The notes below the pieces were generated by a model. It made no database searches, was not told where the DNA came from, and saw only the letters and a program-made list of their open reading frames with translations. DNA of 64,000 nucleotides from Rotaria sordida. Its lineage: Eukaryota; Rotifera; Eurotatoria; Philodinida; Philodinidae. Positions 1 to 12,200 of this stretch are shown here, piece by piece. Position numbers and translations under genes: made by a program. Location of the stretch: positions 132,542 through 196,541 of the forward strand of contig CAJNOL010000205.1 of the NCBI GenBank assembly GCA_905250125.1. Direction: 5' to 3'. Position 1 is the stretch's first letter, and the number at the start of each line of letters is the position of its first letter.

Positions 1-420
1 AATTTATTGACAGTGAGAAATTTCCATAATGGACAATTTTATAGAGAAATATGATATTCATTGTTAGCATTCCTTTGTTTATTCAATCTCGACACAAGCA
101 ACTGGTAGACAAAATTTATTTATTTTTTAAAATGATTATAAGCGTATCCTCAGTATTCGTTTTATTGACAAGAGAATCTTTTGAATGTTCACTTTTGCTC
201 TTCCGAAAAAGGGAATCAGAAGCTAAGTGTATTCATCGAAATTCTACTTTCTATTTTTTTGTTTCTTTTCAAAATAAAAATAAAATAACAATCCAGAGAA
301 AAAGAAGCAACAAGTATGATATGACTTCAAGAACTTCTTCAACAATAATAGTTTCATCTTTATTCTGTACCATAGTCGATTAGTTCTTAATCATAATAAT
401 TACTAGTTCCAATCAATTAT
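1..420. other. Non-coding left edge
   Basis: AT-rich sequence downstream of the minus-strand gene that stops at 421. I see no exon with plausible splice borders on either strand. A 110-codon open frame on the plus strand (51-383) is low-complexity and resembles no family I know, so it is not annotated. Confidence 0.5.
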
Positions 421-1780
421 CTATGTAAATAAAAAACAATATTTAAATATTGCCAATCTCCCAACACTAAGATTTTTATCTTGCAAGTTCTGATGAAGGT
501 GTATGTTGTATTGAAGTAATTTCATCAAGATATCTTTCTGTTTATTGCTAACCGAGAGTTCCACTTTATTTTTCTTTTCGATGTATTCGATGAAATCGTC
601 TGGTGTGTATTCACCAAAAACTAAATCATCAATAAAGTGCTCAATAAAACCATGTACTGAGTAGTTTCTCGTTGTTTTTGCTATTAATAATTCAACCATT
701 TGCATTTTTGATAAACTAACAGCATTATCAAATTCAACGATCACATTACTAACTAATTGCGTAGGCTCATCGTCAATATCCAACCCATACTTGATGTTTC
801 TTAATACATATGGTTTATAATGGTCCTTTATATTATATGATGTTGGTGAAGGCGTGTTCCTCATTTGTTCGTTTCTTATTCGAAATGCTTCATCAATTCT
901 GTCAATAACTGGCTGTAACAAATGAGCATATACTGATGCCAATACCTTGTCGCCTGTATTTTGTCTAGAACAGATCATTGGAAAATGTGTAAATAAAAAC
1001 AAGATCGACTCACTTAAACTTCGAAAATTCATTTTTCAAATCAAGAACCACAGTTTGTAATGTGCTGTGACTAATCGTCAATTGGTCCAACTTGTCTAGT
1101 AGTTCCCGTTCACATTTTTTCATGTTTTTCATGTCATTTCGCATAACGGCCATATCGTACTGCAATCAAAAAATGTAGGAAATGAAAACAGGTAAGTATC
1201 ATGTTTACCAATATCTTATATCCAATTGTTTTAATACCATTGATAATTTCTTCCACCACCTTCATTTGTTCTTGATTCAGTTCCATTGACTTGATGAAGG
1301 TTTGAAGTTGATCCATAACTTGATTAAATTCTGTTTCATCAGCAGATTCATCTGTATTACTACTTATCACCGCTTTCAACTTCTTAAGGTAAACAATACA
1401 ACTTGCTGGTACCTGAGGCATTTCAATACATATTGCAAATATTTCATCAATTAAATCATTCAACTGGTTCACTACAAATATAAAGCAAATCTATATATAA
1501 CTGAGTTGTTTATTGTGAACTTACCATATTGTATTCGAACTTTGTCATCTTTCTGAGATTCCTTCTTGCTTTCATCTTCTTTGTTCTTGTTTTTTTTTAC
1601 TATTCTTTGTTTTATTTTTATTATCGGTTTTTTTTGTTGTTGCCCATTAAATTGGTATTTCTATAATAAATGCAGCTTTTGTTTAGTTGTTACTAAATAC
1701 TTTTATAAAGTCTTCAACTAACCTTTTGAAATCTATACTCTATGTTCAAATAAAAATTTCGTTTGAATCCAAACAAATAA
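421..1780 (-). CDS. Unrecognised coiled-coil protein, 5' end incomplete
   Basis: Exons in transcription order: 1780-1723 (tentative), 1660-1525, 1471-1209, 1159-1014, 964-421. The introns are 49-62 bp with GT-AG borders, and the reading phase is continuous across every junction. The stop is at 421-423. The N-terminal part is rich in Lys, Gln and Glu. The middle is a leucine/charge-patterned segment that should form a coiled coil. The C-terminal ~180 residues are a soluble helical domain. I recognise no family and propose no function. The first coding exon was not found: upstream of 1723 the frame is open but has no ATG, so the 5' end lies beyond about 1780, possibly across the palindromic element at 1963-2645. 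The internal exons are well supported; the start is unknown. Confidence 0.6.
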
Positions 1781-1962
1781 CTTAATTACTCTAACTAAAC
1801 GTCAATGAGACGATATATCGAGTGAAAAGACAAGAACGAAATCTAAAAAAACAGAATATTGGTAAACAAACAGAAATGTTTTATTTTCATGTTGTTGGTA
1901 TTGAGGAAAATCAAAAAATAGTATGATTTGTTTATTTCATCTAACACCATTGTTGATATATA

Positions 1963-2645
1963 CAGTGACTACCAAAATTATCCGACAAGATGAAATTTGG
2001 ATTTTATTTCGTAACCGAAAGTGCTAGAAGAAATCCAAAAATTGATTTGAATAGAGAAATTTGTTTTCCATAAGAATATGATAAAATGATCATTTTCGAT
2101 AAATCCTCAAAAACTGAACATCCAAAATACCAAAATCTTGGTTTTTCAACACTTCGAAGTCGTGAAAAAACGTCCTTTTGTTTTTCTAGATCGATAGACC
2201 AGCCGGTTCTCTACAAAATGAGATGTCTTCGAACTTTCTACAATCTTCCTATCACAAGCTATAAGCATCACAAAAACCTAAAAAAATGTGAAATTTATCA
2301 GAAAACTACGGAAAAACTGCATTTTTTAGGTTTTTGTGATGCTTATAGCTTGTGATAGGAAGGTTGTAGACAGCTCGGAGACATCTCATTTTGTAGAGAA
2401 TTGGCTGTTCTATCGATCTAGAAAAACAAAACGCCGTTTCTTTCACGACTTCGAAGTGTTGAAAAACCAAGATTTTGGTATTTTGGATGTTCAGTTTTTG
2501 AGAATTTATCGATAATGATCATTTTATCATATTCTTATGGAAAACAAATTTCTCTATTCAAATCAATTTTTGGATTTCTTCTAGCACTTTCGATTACGAA
2601 ATAAAATCCAAATTACATCTTGTCGGATAATTTTGGTAGCCACTG
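1963..2645. mobile_element. Palindromic foldback element with TA flanks, Tc1/mariner-like
   Basis: Two inverted arms of about 326 bp (1963-2288 and 2320-2645) are nearly identical and enclose a loop of about 31 bp. The ends read CAGTGACTACCAAAATTATC and, inverted, CAGTGGCTACCAAAATTATC. Both sides are flanked by TA (1961-1962, 2646-2647). A CAGTG terminus with TA target duplication is the usual signature of Tc1/mariner superfamily ends. There is no transposase frame, so this is a non-autonomous foldback/MITE copy. The high arm identity argues for recent insertion or gene conversion between the arms. Confidence 0.85.
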
Positions 2646-2647
2646 TA

Positions 2648-3182
2648 TATCGATTAGCCTTCCTAGTTTTGTTGTTGAAAAGATGTCGCGGGTTGAATAG
2701 CAACTATGATTGAAACTAACTTTTTCTCACTTTTCTATCGTTGACATATTTTTTTTGACACCAAGCAGACTAGGCGAAATGAAGTCAATTACGACTGAAT
2801 TAACAAATCAATCGTCTGCAAAAGACAATTTAAATCGGAACAGACGAATCACGTTGGTTAATTGCTTCTATTTTTTTCTGTCTGCTTCACCCCATCGTCT
2901 CCTATTGTCAGTATTGTTTATTCTAGTGCAGCGATAGGACAAATGTATAGCTAAACATCCGTAAATATCAAAATGCATTTACATGTCGCTTGTCAGAATT
3001 TTAAGAAAAATGGTGAATGAACTGTGGTATTGGTTAATTCCAGTTAATCAATAGTAAGATTCGAATGAATCATACTCATTGTCACTCTCTTCTTTTACGA
3101 TTGTTTCTTTTATCAAATAAATAGTATTGTATGTTTTAGCTTTCGACTAGATTTGATTAAAGAAAACTCGAAATGAAATATA
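2648..3182. other. Non-coding spacer
   Basis: Intergenic sequence between the foldback element and the eRF3 pseudogene. No exon, RNA gene or repeat was recognised. If anything remains of the 5' region of the decayed eRF3 copy, it would be here. Confidence 0.4.
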
Positions 3183-4000
3183 ATGAGTGAGCCTCCAACA
3201 AGTTGGGATCTTCCCGAAGAAGAGAATTCATCAATATCATTAACAACAACAAGATTAGCAGGATTAAATGTAAATGCTGCTGACTTTGTCCCTTCATTTG
3301 CATCGAAATCAACCAATGTTTCAACGTCACAAGTACCTAAAACTCCTCCATCGACTCCTGTTGTTGTTCGACATAGACATGAAAATCAAAGTAATCAATC
3401 TAAAAGTGGAACTATGAACACAAATAATATTGAATCCGAAGATGTACAACAAATGGAAGAAGATTTTACAGAGAGAGAACAAGATCAATTTCCTGATGAT
3501 GATTATGACAGTTCGTCATGTTTTTTTCATGCTTTACAATTTGATTTATTTGTTTATTAAGAAATCATGGATGAGTCAAACACAACACCGACAGCAGCAA
3601 CAACAACAGCAACAGCGACAAGTAAAACAACTTGAAATAGTGGTTCAACAATTCCAAAAGAAAAGAAAAATGTTGTCGTTAAGCGAGATATTGTCAGAAA
3701 AAAAAGAATCTGTTAATATTGTTTTTTGTGGACATGTTGATGCAGAAAAGTCAACGATTGGTGGACAAATTATGTAATACTTGATTGATTTCATAACAAT
3801 CGAATTTCTTTTTTTTCGTAGGTTTTTAACAGGACAAGTTGATAAAAGGACATTAGAAAAATATCAAAATGAAGCTCGTGAAAAATCTCGTGAATCCTGG
3901 TATTTATCATGGGCATTAGCTACAAATGAAGAAGAAAGAGAAAAAGGAAAAGCAGTTGAAGTTGGTTGAGCTTGGTTTGAAACAGAAAAAAAAACATTTT
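3183..4000 (+). pseudogene. GSPT1: Truncated, decayed eRF3 (GSPT1) translation termination factor
   Basis: eRF3 is the GTPase partner of eRF1 in translation termination. Here the N-terminal extension starts at the ATG at 3183 and holds a PAM2-type motif (LNVNAADFVPSF) that in eRF3 binds poly(A)-binding protein. The start of the GTPase domain follows (NIVFCGHVDAEKSTIGGQ), then VDKRTLEKYQNEAREKSRES and WYLSWALATNEEEREKGKAVEV. The copy is broken. The G1 loop reads GHVDAEKST where the family has Gly before Lys. A TGA at 3967-3969 interrupts switch-region homology just before an A-F-E-T-E-K-K-like stretch. There is a frameshift near 3690-3700 and another TGA in the linker near 3630. Homology ends at about 4000, with no G3-G5 motifs or beta-barrel domains. 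Two intron-like gaps (3520-3561, 3774-3821) remain, so it is a duplicated copy, not a retro-copy. Confidence 0.85.
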
Positions 4001-5489
4001 TTATATTTTTCTTTTTTCAGCCATATTCAATAGATCTTTTCAGATTTTCATATCTAAAATGATTTGAAGAATTAAACTAAAAAACAAAAACCAATTTTTG
4101 AGTTTAAAATGAACATTCTTTTAATATTAAAGTGTTCATTTTTAGAAAATATTCAACATACTGTTTTGACAATGATATGTTCTATTTGGATGATAAAATA
4201 AAATTAATCAAATGTTTACTATCATTACAATAATTATTAGAATATAAATAAGGTTTTTTTCTTTCTAATGTCTTTCTATTGACAAAGGGTCTTAAACTAT
4301 CAATAATATTGTATTGACATAATCTTCATTAGTAATATATTCTTATGATTTCAAATGCAAAAAAAGAATAATATTTTTATTTTTATTTTTTTTATACTGA
4401 TTGGTAGTATTTAAATAATAATACAAAACGAATGGATGATGATAAACAAGAATTGTTTTCTCATTCATGATAGCAATTCATTCAGATGATATTGATTGTG
4501 TGCTTGACCAAAATTGTATGCTGTATAGTCACTTAGGTCGAATAGTAAATCTTAGATAATTATTACGTTTCAACATCGCTGGACACAGACAGTACTTGAA
4601 CGTTTTTAGTCAGACCTGTTTTCGTGATACGTAGTTTGTAGTTGTATATCAGTTTTATGAGCATTAGAGACTGAACCAATTCCTCAATTCTAAAAAGATA
4701 TTCTATTTAAACTTTTGAATATACTAATTAAAATTCATTCAAATCATAGTATCTGATGGAACAGTACAACTGACTGATTAAGAAAAGCTTTGATAAACAC
4801 TAAGTAAATATATTTTCAACTTGATTGCTTTTTAAAAATACGATTGAATTAATATTACTGGCTGTCAAAGATGGATGTATGACAATTTATGAAAAACTTA
4901 TCATATAAAATCACATGCATATATAAATTACATCAAAATACTTTTCACTGATCAAAATATTAAAATGAACAGACTGTCCCATATCATCAACACGCAAAAC
5001 TAATAATTATAAAATTTCTCAAAAGATATTTACTAATTTAATAATTGAAAATATATCAAAGTGTATAGTCAATTGACTTTCATTGGTAATAGTCATTCTT
5101 AATGTAAAGCATATTGGACTAGAGCCGCCCGTCGGGTTGGTTCTGGGCTCGTTTGGGTTTAACTAGGGTCGGGATCTGAAAGTTCCCTATTCATTTGGTC
5201 GGTGTCCTGATCTGGAAATTTCCTGTAGACCGGATTCGGAACTGGGACTGACTCAATGGATTATACTCAAAAAGTAACAATCAAGTATGAGTTAATCCTT
5301 ATAAGATCATCATCAAGATTGACTCAGAAATATGTAGAGTATATTAGTAGCAGAATATAAATAATCGATAAATTAGTATCTCGCATCGTCGCAGCGACTT
5401 GAAGACTTAGACTAAAAATATCCGTTGAATTAGAGCTACGATTCGTGTTCACGTTCGAATCCGAAAATTTCGAACTCGACGAACTCAAT
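4001..5489. other. Non-coding AT-rich intergenic DNA
   Basis: No exon or RNA gene recognised. The only compositional anomaly is the GC-rich patch at about 5115-5260, listed separately. Confidence 0.45.
5115..5260. repeat. GC-rich island of unknown origin
   Basis: About 145 bp with many GGG, CCG and TCGG words in otherwise very AT-rich DNA. It contains imperfect repeats of a gatctgaaagttccct / gatctggaaatttcct type, spaced about 45 bp apart. There is no open frame and no tRNA fold that I can see. It is probably a fragment of a repeat element, but I cannot name a family. Confidence 0.35.
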
Positions 5490-6010
5490 ATTCGACTCAC
5501 AACAATGCCTTGGAGAGACTAACAAAAGAAAAAAAGAATTCATTTTCATGGGTCTTTAGAGACTAGTTATGGTCATTTTACTAAGTTTTCGATCCAGTTT
5601 TAGATACGCACTAAAAAAATCAAAGAACTGGATGTCGAATATAGATAGGTCTTATGATCCATAGAATATCCGAAACGTTTTAGCCAAAAAAATGTTCCTT
5701 TATTGAGACATTAAATTTCAGAAAATATAATTGATTATTACAAAAATTGAATTTACTTGAAAAGTCAATAGCTCAACAAAGGAACATTCTTTTGGATTGA
5801 AACTTTCGCAACACTTTATAGATCATTAGACCCATCTATAGACAAAATTTTACGTCAAAATTCTAGTTTTGTTTTTTATTTTTCGGTATGTATCTAAAAT
5901 TGGATAAAAAACTTAGTAAAATGATCATAAATTGACTTCAAAGAATCATGAAGACTAACTCTTTTTAGGCTTTTGCAAGTATCTCTCCAAGACGTCATTG
6001 TGAACTCAAT
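5490..6010. mobile_element. Degenerate palindromic foldback element
   Basis: About 520 bp. The left end (ACAATGCCTTGGAGAGACTA, 5500 on) is inversely repeated at the right end (ATCTCTCCAAGACGTCATTG, 5981-6000). Further inside, the segment around 5570-5610 pairs with about 5886-5932, and the segment around 5670-5700 pairs with about 5780-5810. The arms have diverged by substitutions and small indels, so it is older than the 1963-2645 copy. No coding sequence. Confidence 0.7.
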
Positions 6011-9000
6011 ATGCGTTAAAATAACGGATATCAATTCGGATAGTTTCTTCTTAAGTAGTTGAAACTGTGCATATCGAAGGTCAATCTTTATTATCATCAA
6101 ATGATGTTGTATATTGTTATTTCTATAGTAATTTCGTCGAATGATTATTTTATTAGAGACTTCATTTCATTTCCCAAGATTTCATTTCGCTACTTTTGCA
6201 TAGGGAATTGAGGCCAAAAGAAACACCAACACGTACTCATGAGAAATTATAACGAACACGATAAAAGTCTTTGACAATATTGACTAAAGTCAAGTATGAG
6301 AACAGGAATCGATACCTACCATGAAATATAAAACCTAATAGAATAAACCAAACTATCGTTATCTTGACTTTCATATATTATAACAAGAATATAAATGACT
6401 TTACATTGCTCGTTATGTTTTTATTCTTTTGTTTGAACGAAATGAACATTCTTTTTCAGCTACAAAAGCAAATTTTATTGTTAGAATATAATTTAATAAT
6501 AGTTTTAACTTCAATAAATCGAAAAGAATATTTAACAAAAGCAACAATAGAATACATAAATCTTATATTGTTCAAAACGTCATCAAAAAGAAGTATGTTT
6601 ATCATTTAAAATGAAAAAAAGATATGCTAAGTTACACTCTTCTCAAAAGAATTACATTCAATAAGTCATCAACTATTGAATTAATACAAGATAATAATAA
6701 GATATAAAAATAAATTTTTAATGTTAATAAGTACATAAAAATTATTTAGAAATGGAATGATTGTTGTCTTATGAAAGAAAAGTCATTAAATATAACAAAA
6801 TTGTTGTTGAATTAACAATATAGAACGATAGAAATTTATTCCGATAACAAATCTCTATGAAGGACAATAATAACGACAAGTTTCAATACTGTCATATAAT
6901 TGATGTCTTTTGCAAGTTCGATATAGATAAAACTTTGAAGTCTAATTTGAATAAATCTAGTCTATTGGGAAAATTCGATTAACATATAAAATATAATGTT
7001 CTTGCATCAATAAGACAAATTCATATTTGAAATTTATAACTAAAATACATTCTACTGTTATTTCTCAAAATACTATCGACATATAAACCATTAATAAATC
7101 AAAGATAATCAACTGAATCACTGACATTTCAATAAGAACAAGTATCATGGAAAAGAGAAAAGTTCAAAACTAATTAGAATAGATAGAAATTGTCAATTGA
7201 CATTCAGATCAATATGACAAACATTTATCAATTCTTAGATAAAGAACCTTTATATTAACAATTTCATGTTTAATGTAGTTTAAAAAAAAACCAGATATTT
7301 GATAAATTTTCTACATATAAATGTTCTATTCTACATGTTTTTTTCATCATCATTTATAGTTCATTATAGATAAGCATATACTTTTCTTAGAATAAGAAAA
7401 TAACATGTGATAGGATCTCCTTTTGTGTTCGACACTTTTTTCTTTCTTTCTATATTATTCCTATTTAGCCATAGTTCGAACGCTCATTTTTCTCGTTAGT
7501 TCATCCGTTTACACAGTATTAGAACGCTCACAAGAATGAATAGTCCTAAAATGTCATGCTATCAATAGCAATCTCTCAGCATAAAAGAAAGATGATTCTT
7601 GCCATTCATTATATATATATATATGTATGGAACTAAATAAGTATCAAAAAAATCTGACATACATTAGTATATGTAAGTATCGACAAATGAAATAAAGAAG
7701 AAAGAAGATAGCAAAAATGAATATAGATTTGACATTATCTTCGCTTTCTTCTTTTTATTTTTTGCAAAAAGAAATTTGTATTAGAGTAGAACATTAAAAA
7801 AAAAGAAGAATGAATAAAAAAAAGCAAAATGTAATGAAGAAAGGTTGTTACATTGCTGTGCAAATGAAACTATTTTACTATTCGCACATCGATAGGCAAA
7901 CCGATATAAATATAAAATCGTTTTCTTTCTGTTTTTCTTTTTCAGTTCTTTCTTACACTTGTGTAAGTTTTAAAAAATCCTTTTTCTTTTTTTCCTTTAA
8001 TCGAATATAAATATATATTTATATTTTTTGTCAAAGCAAAAAACCGTTTATTCTATACTTCTACTTGTTAATGTTTTTTTCCTATGTGTTTGTCTCCAGA
8101 GTGTCATCGTATTGCATTTTTCATTCATCTTATCCTCCATCATTATCGACAACAATTTCTATTGTAACATAAAATCCTCTGATTTCTTAAGATTGAACGC
8201 TTTTTTTTTTGTACTTATTGTCCTATCTGTCTCATTTAAATATGTCTATAAACGCGAGGGCAAGCAATTTTATTTATGATGGTGAAGATTAACAACAATT
8301 GGAGACGGTACAAGCAATGAAGAACGATAACATACAGAGAGAAAAAAAAGACCGATAGGTATTTCTCTGGCGGTCGAGAAGGGAGGACAGGTCATTTTCT
8401 TCCATTTCTATCCTATACATTTGAATATATATATATATATATATTTTAAAGGTGAACGTTGTACATTTGACGAGAAAGATTTTATTCATTTTCTTTTTTT
8501 TTTCCTTCTATCCATTTTATTCTACAATTGATGTTGATCATGATAATACTATTGATTCTGGAAGCAAATTAACATTGTGTTTTTTTTTCTTCTTCTTTCT
8601 TCGTTTTTTTTTTCTTCTTCCGGTCTAAATCCTGAATATTATAAGTAACGAATAAAAAAAATGTCTCTTTAGTGTTACACGACGTTTGTTGCTCTATCAT
8701 TCTCTCCTTTCTATCGATAATCAAATTGAACTACAGTTAGCTATCCAAGCTACAATGCGCGCTTCACAATGCATATATATATTTATATATATATACGATG
8801 GTTCTTCTGGAAATTTTCTTCTCGTTCTTCATTTCTCTCTCTCTTTCGATTCAACAGGCATAATATATACCATCGAGGATATATCATTCTATACTTTTAT
8901 TCATTCATTTCATTTCATTCCAATTTTTTTTCCCTCGTCTCCTCGTTCTCGTCTTCTTCCCTTTTCTAAACTGATCGATCGTCATTCTATATATTTTTCA

Positions 9001-9292
9001 AGTAATGAATAAAATTTTGACATTTAACAAAAATTTTTAATTCTTCTCTTCCACTCTTGGCTTGAACTTGTCCGATCATTTTCTTTTTTCTCTTCTTCTT
9101 GTTCTTGTTCTTGTTCTTCATTTGCCTGCTATTCGATACCAGCATTATTCATTGTTTAAAAAAGAAATAAAAGGAATTAACATATTTTATATGTGACCTG
9201 CATAGCACGTGCCATGTATTATTTGTAGATTTTAAGAAATATTAGAATAAAAAACAAAACAGACCAAAATTTCATTTAAACTTCTTACAAAC
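6011..9292. other. Long non-coding intergenic region
   Basis: About 3.3 kb without a credible exon. It contains short AT dinucleotide runs (about 7611-7625 and 8424-8444) and long pyrimidine-rich stretches (8480-9120). The last ~250 bp should include the promoter and 5' UTR of the zinc-finger gene, but no specific promoter element can be supported. Confidence 0.45.
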
Positions 9293-12200
9293 ATGGCAAC
9301 AGCCTATATTTGTCCAATGTGTGTTTTCAATTGTGACAATTTACCAGATTTAGAACAACATCTTGAAGGTAAATAGATTAAAAAGAAGAAAAAAAAGTGT
9401 TTTGAAAATTAAAAAAAAAAAAAAATCTAAATTTTCTTCTAGCTCATGAAAATAATTCAATTCAATCACCTATTAAACAACAACAATCAAATAAATCCGT
9501 ACGAAATAGTCCACTTTATGCTAAATCTCAAACTGTACTTAATCGTGTTTGTTTGATTTTATTGATTATTTATATTTTTATCTTTAACTTTTTTTTTATA
9601 TATTTCTAGCAGCAACAAAAACAAAATCGTTCACCTATTAATAATTCTTCTATACCATTAAATACTTCACCCATTCGTTCATCTCCAAATAAAACTTATG
9701 ATAGACGATATTCATGTAAATCATGTCCATTTTCAACTCATAGTGTTAAAGCTTATTTTAATCATCGACAAATGGCACATGGTGAACAACTTATCATTAC
9801 TGAATGTCCATTTTGTGATTATGCTAGTCAATATCCTGGTAAAGTAAAAAAACATTTAACCGATGAACATCCATTACAACAGATGTCGACTGGTATGTAT
9901 ATATCTTTTATATTTATTAGATAGATGAATATTTTATTTTTATCTTCTAGATCAATCACCAGATCAATCTAATCGAACAATATCACATGAAAATTCTATT
10001 AATAATACAATTGAACAAAATGGAAAAATTAATGTTGAAAAAATGATAACACGTTTTACTGATTGTCCATTTTGTTCATTTACATCAATTGATTCGGAAG
10101 CATTTCGTAAACATGTACTTACAAATCATTTAAGTGATAAAAATTTTCGTTGTCTTGTTTGTAATCGACTTTATCGATATCGTGGCGATTGTATGTTTAA
10201 TTTCGAAAATTTTTAATTCATTTTTTAGTTTTGTTTTTTGGATTAAATTTTATAGGTTCATTTCATATTCGTAAAAAACATTCTGATCGTATGATTGGTG
10301 ATAATATTGAATCATTACGTGAATATATTGGAGAATTTCAACCAAATTCAATGACCGCAATTGAATTAAAAGAACTTTTATCATGTCCATTAACACCATC
10401 ACTTGCATCAATACCATCAAATGGAATACCTATTAATTCTCGACAATCATCAACTACATTAATTCAACATCAACAACCAAATCCTCCACATTCATTTCGT
10501 TGTGGTTATTGTAAATTTTCATCTGTTAATTCAGGTGATGTTAAAAAACATCAAACATGGAAACATGCAAATTTAACCTCGAATATTTTACCAATTGATC
10601 CAAATGATCCTCAACAACAACCAATAGTTGGTTATAAACGAAAAAGAATTCATAGTACAAAAACAAGTAATAATGAAGATGATGGTCCTAGTATACGACG
10701 ACCAAGAATATCAATGCCATTACAACGAGATTTAACTATTAATACATCTCCATCAACAATTATTTCAACAACAAATATTGATAATGATTCAGCACCTCGA
10801 GGTTTGTTAGTCCAAAAAAGATTTTTTTTAAATATCTCAAATATGAGAATGTGTTTTCTTAAAATTCGATTGAAACACATTCGAAATAGTTTCTTAATTC
10901 AAAAAAAGAAAGAAGCATCAGTTTCATATGTCTGATGATTCACTTATATTAATCATTTTCTAAAAATAAATCTTGTTGTTTGATAAAAGAAAAATATTTG
11001 TATACTTTTACTCAGAGATAGAGTATTTTTTGCATTTGTTTCCATTGTTACATTATGTATGATTCATTGGGACGATGAATTTTTTACATAAGATTTATAG
11101 AATGATTCATGTAAACCTCTCTGTGGTAATGTTCATAATCTTAAATCAAAAGAACTTTTCAAAAAAAAAAAGGGAAATGATTAAGGACTTGAGAAGAGAT
11201 TTTTAAAAGCTCAAAAATAATGTCGCCCTTAACTTTTAAACAATTTCAGCTCAAAATTCTGAAAACAATACATATTTTGATTTAATATAAAGTTTCAATT
11301 TTGCAAGAAATCAATCAGGGATGCGACAGTGCACTGGTGCACTTTAGAATATTGTTGCTAAAATCAGTGAAGCCACTGAGCGTGTATAAAAAACCTATGG
11401 TGACGATTGGTTTTGTCTTGTCAATTTAAACGCTTTAATTCTAAAAGAAGGTAGCGATGCTATAATGTTGCATATCACTGTAGATTCTCCATATACTTAT
11501 TGACTTCACGGTAAACTGCACCGTTGCATTCCTAAAATAAATTAATCAAAAAGAAGTTTTCTATTACGTCCGATGCATTGTTCCTCCAAGGACGAATTTG
11601 GTGTCTTTTGTCTAATAAAAGTTAAATTCATTTTTACACTTTTTATTATTTATTCAAAGTCTCATTAAAGAAAAGAAGATAGGATTAGTTTACATCGACA
11701 TTCTTTTATATTTTATGTATATAGCAATACTAAGTCGACCTTAAAATATGATCATATAAAAAAGGCTTTTTATTTAAATAGATCTTCTTTCACCAAATGA
11801 ACCTCAATCATCATCATCATTCGATGGTGAACAATCAATAATAAAAACTAATAATAATCATTTATCTACTCAACATCAATTATCTGCTATTGGATCATTA
11901 TCATCTCGTGTTTATAAATGTATACGTTGTGAACGTTTAGCACCACATCGATGGATTATTGAACGTCATATACGTGCTAAACATCCATCTGATTTAGATA
12001 ATATGTCAAATGTTATACTTGAAATTGATAAACCATTAACAACATCAATAAATGGTGAACCAATGACAGCAACAAAATCTTCATCAGCAACATTACTCAC
12101 ATCAACATCATCATCAACTGATCAAGATCCTTTAGCTTCAACAATACCAAAAGCATTTTCATGTTCAGCATGTTCACTTCAATCATATCATTTATGGGTT

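Noticed and set aside
2086..2355. 89-codon open frame on the plus strand
   Set aside because: It lies inside the left arm and loop of the palindromic element and has no family features; palindromic AT-rich DNA easily gives open frames.
5440..5470. ACGTTCGAATCCG, resembling a tRNA B box
   Set aside because: No A box or cloverleaf stems can be drawn around it at tRNA spacing.
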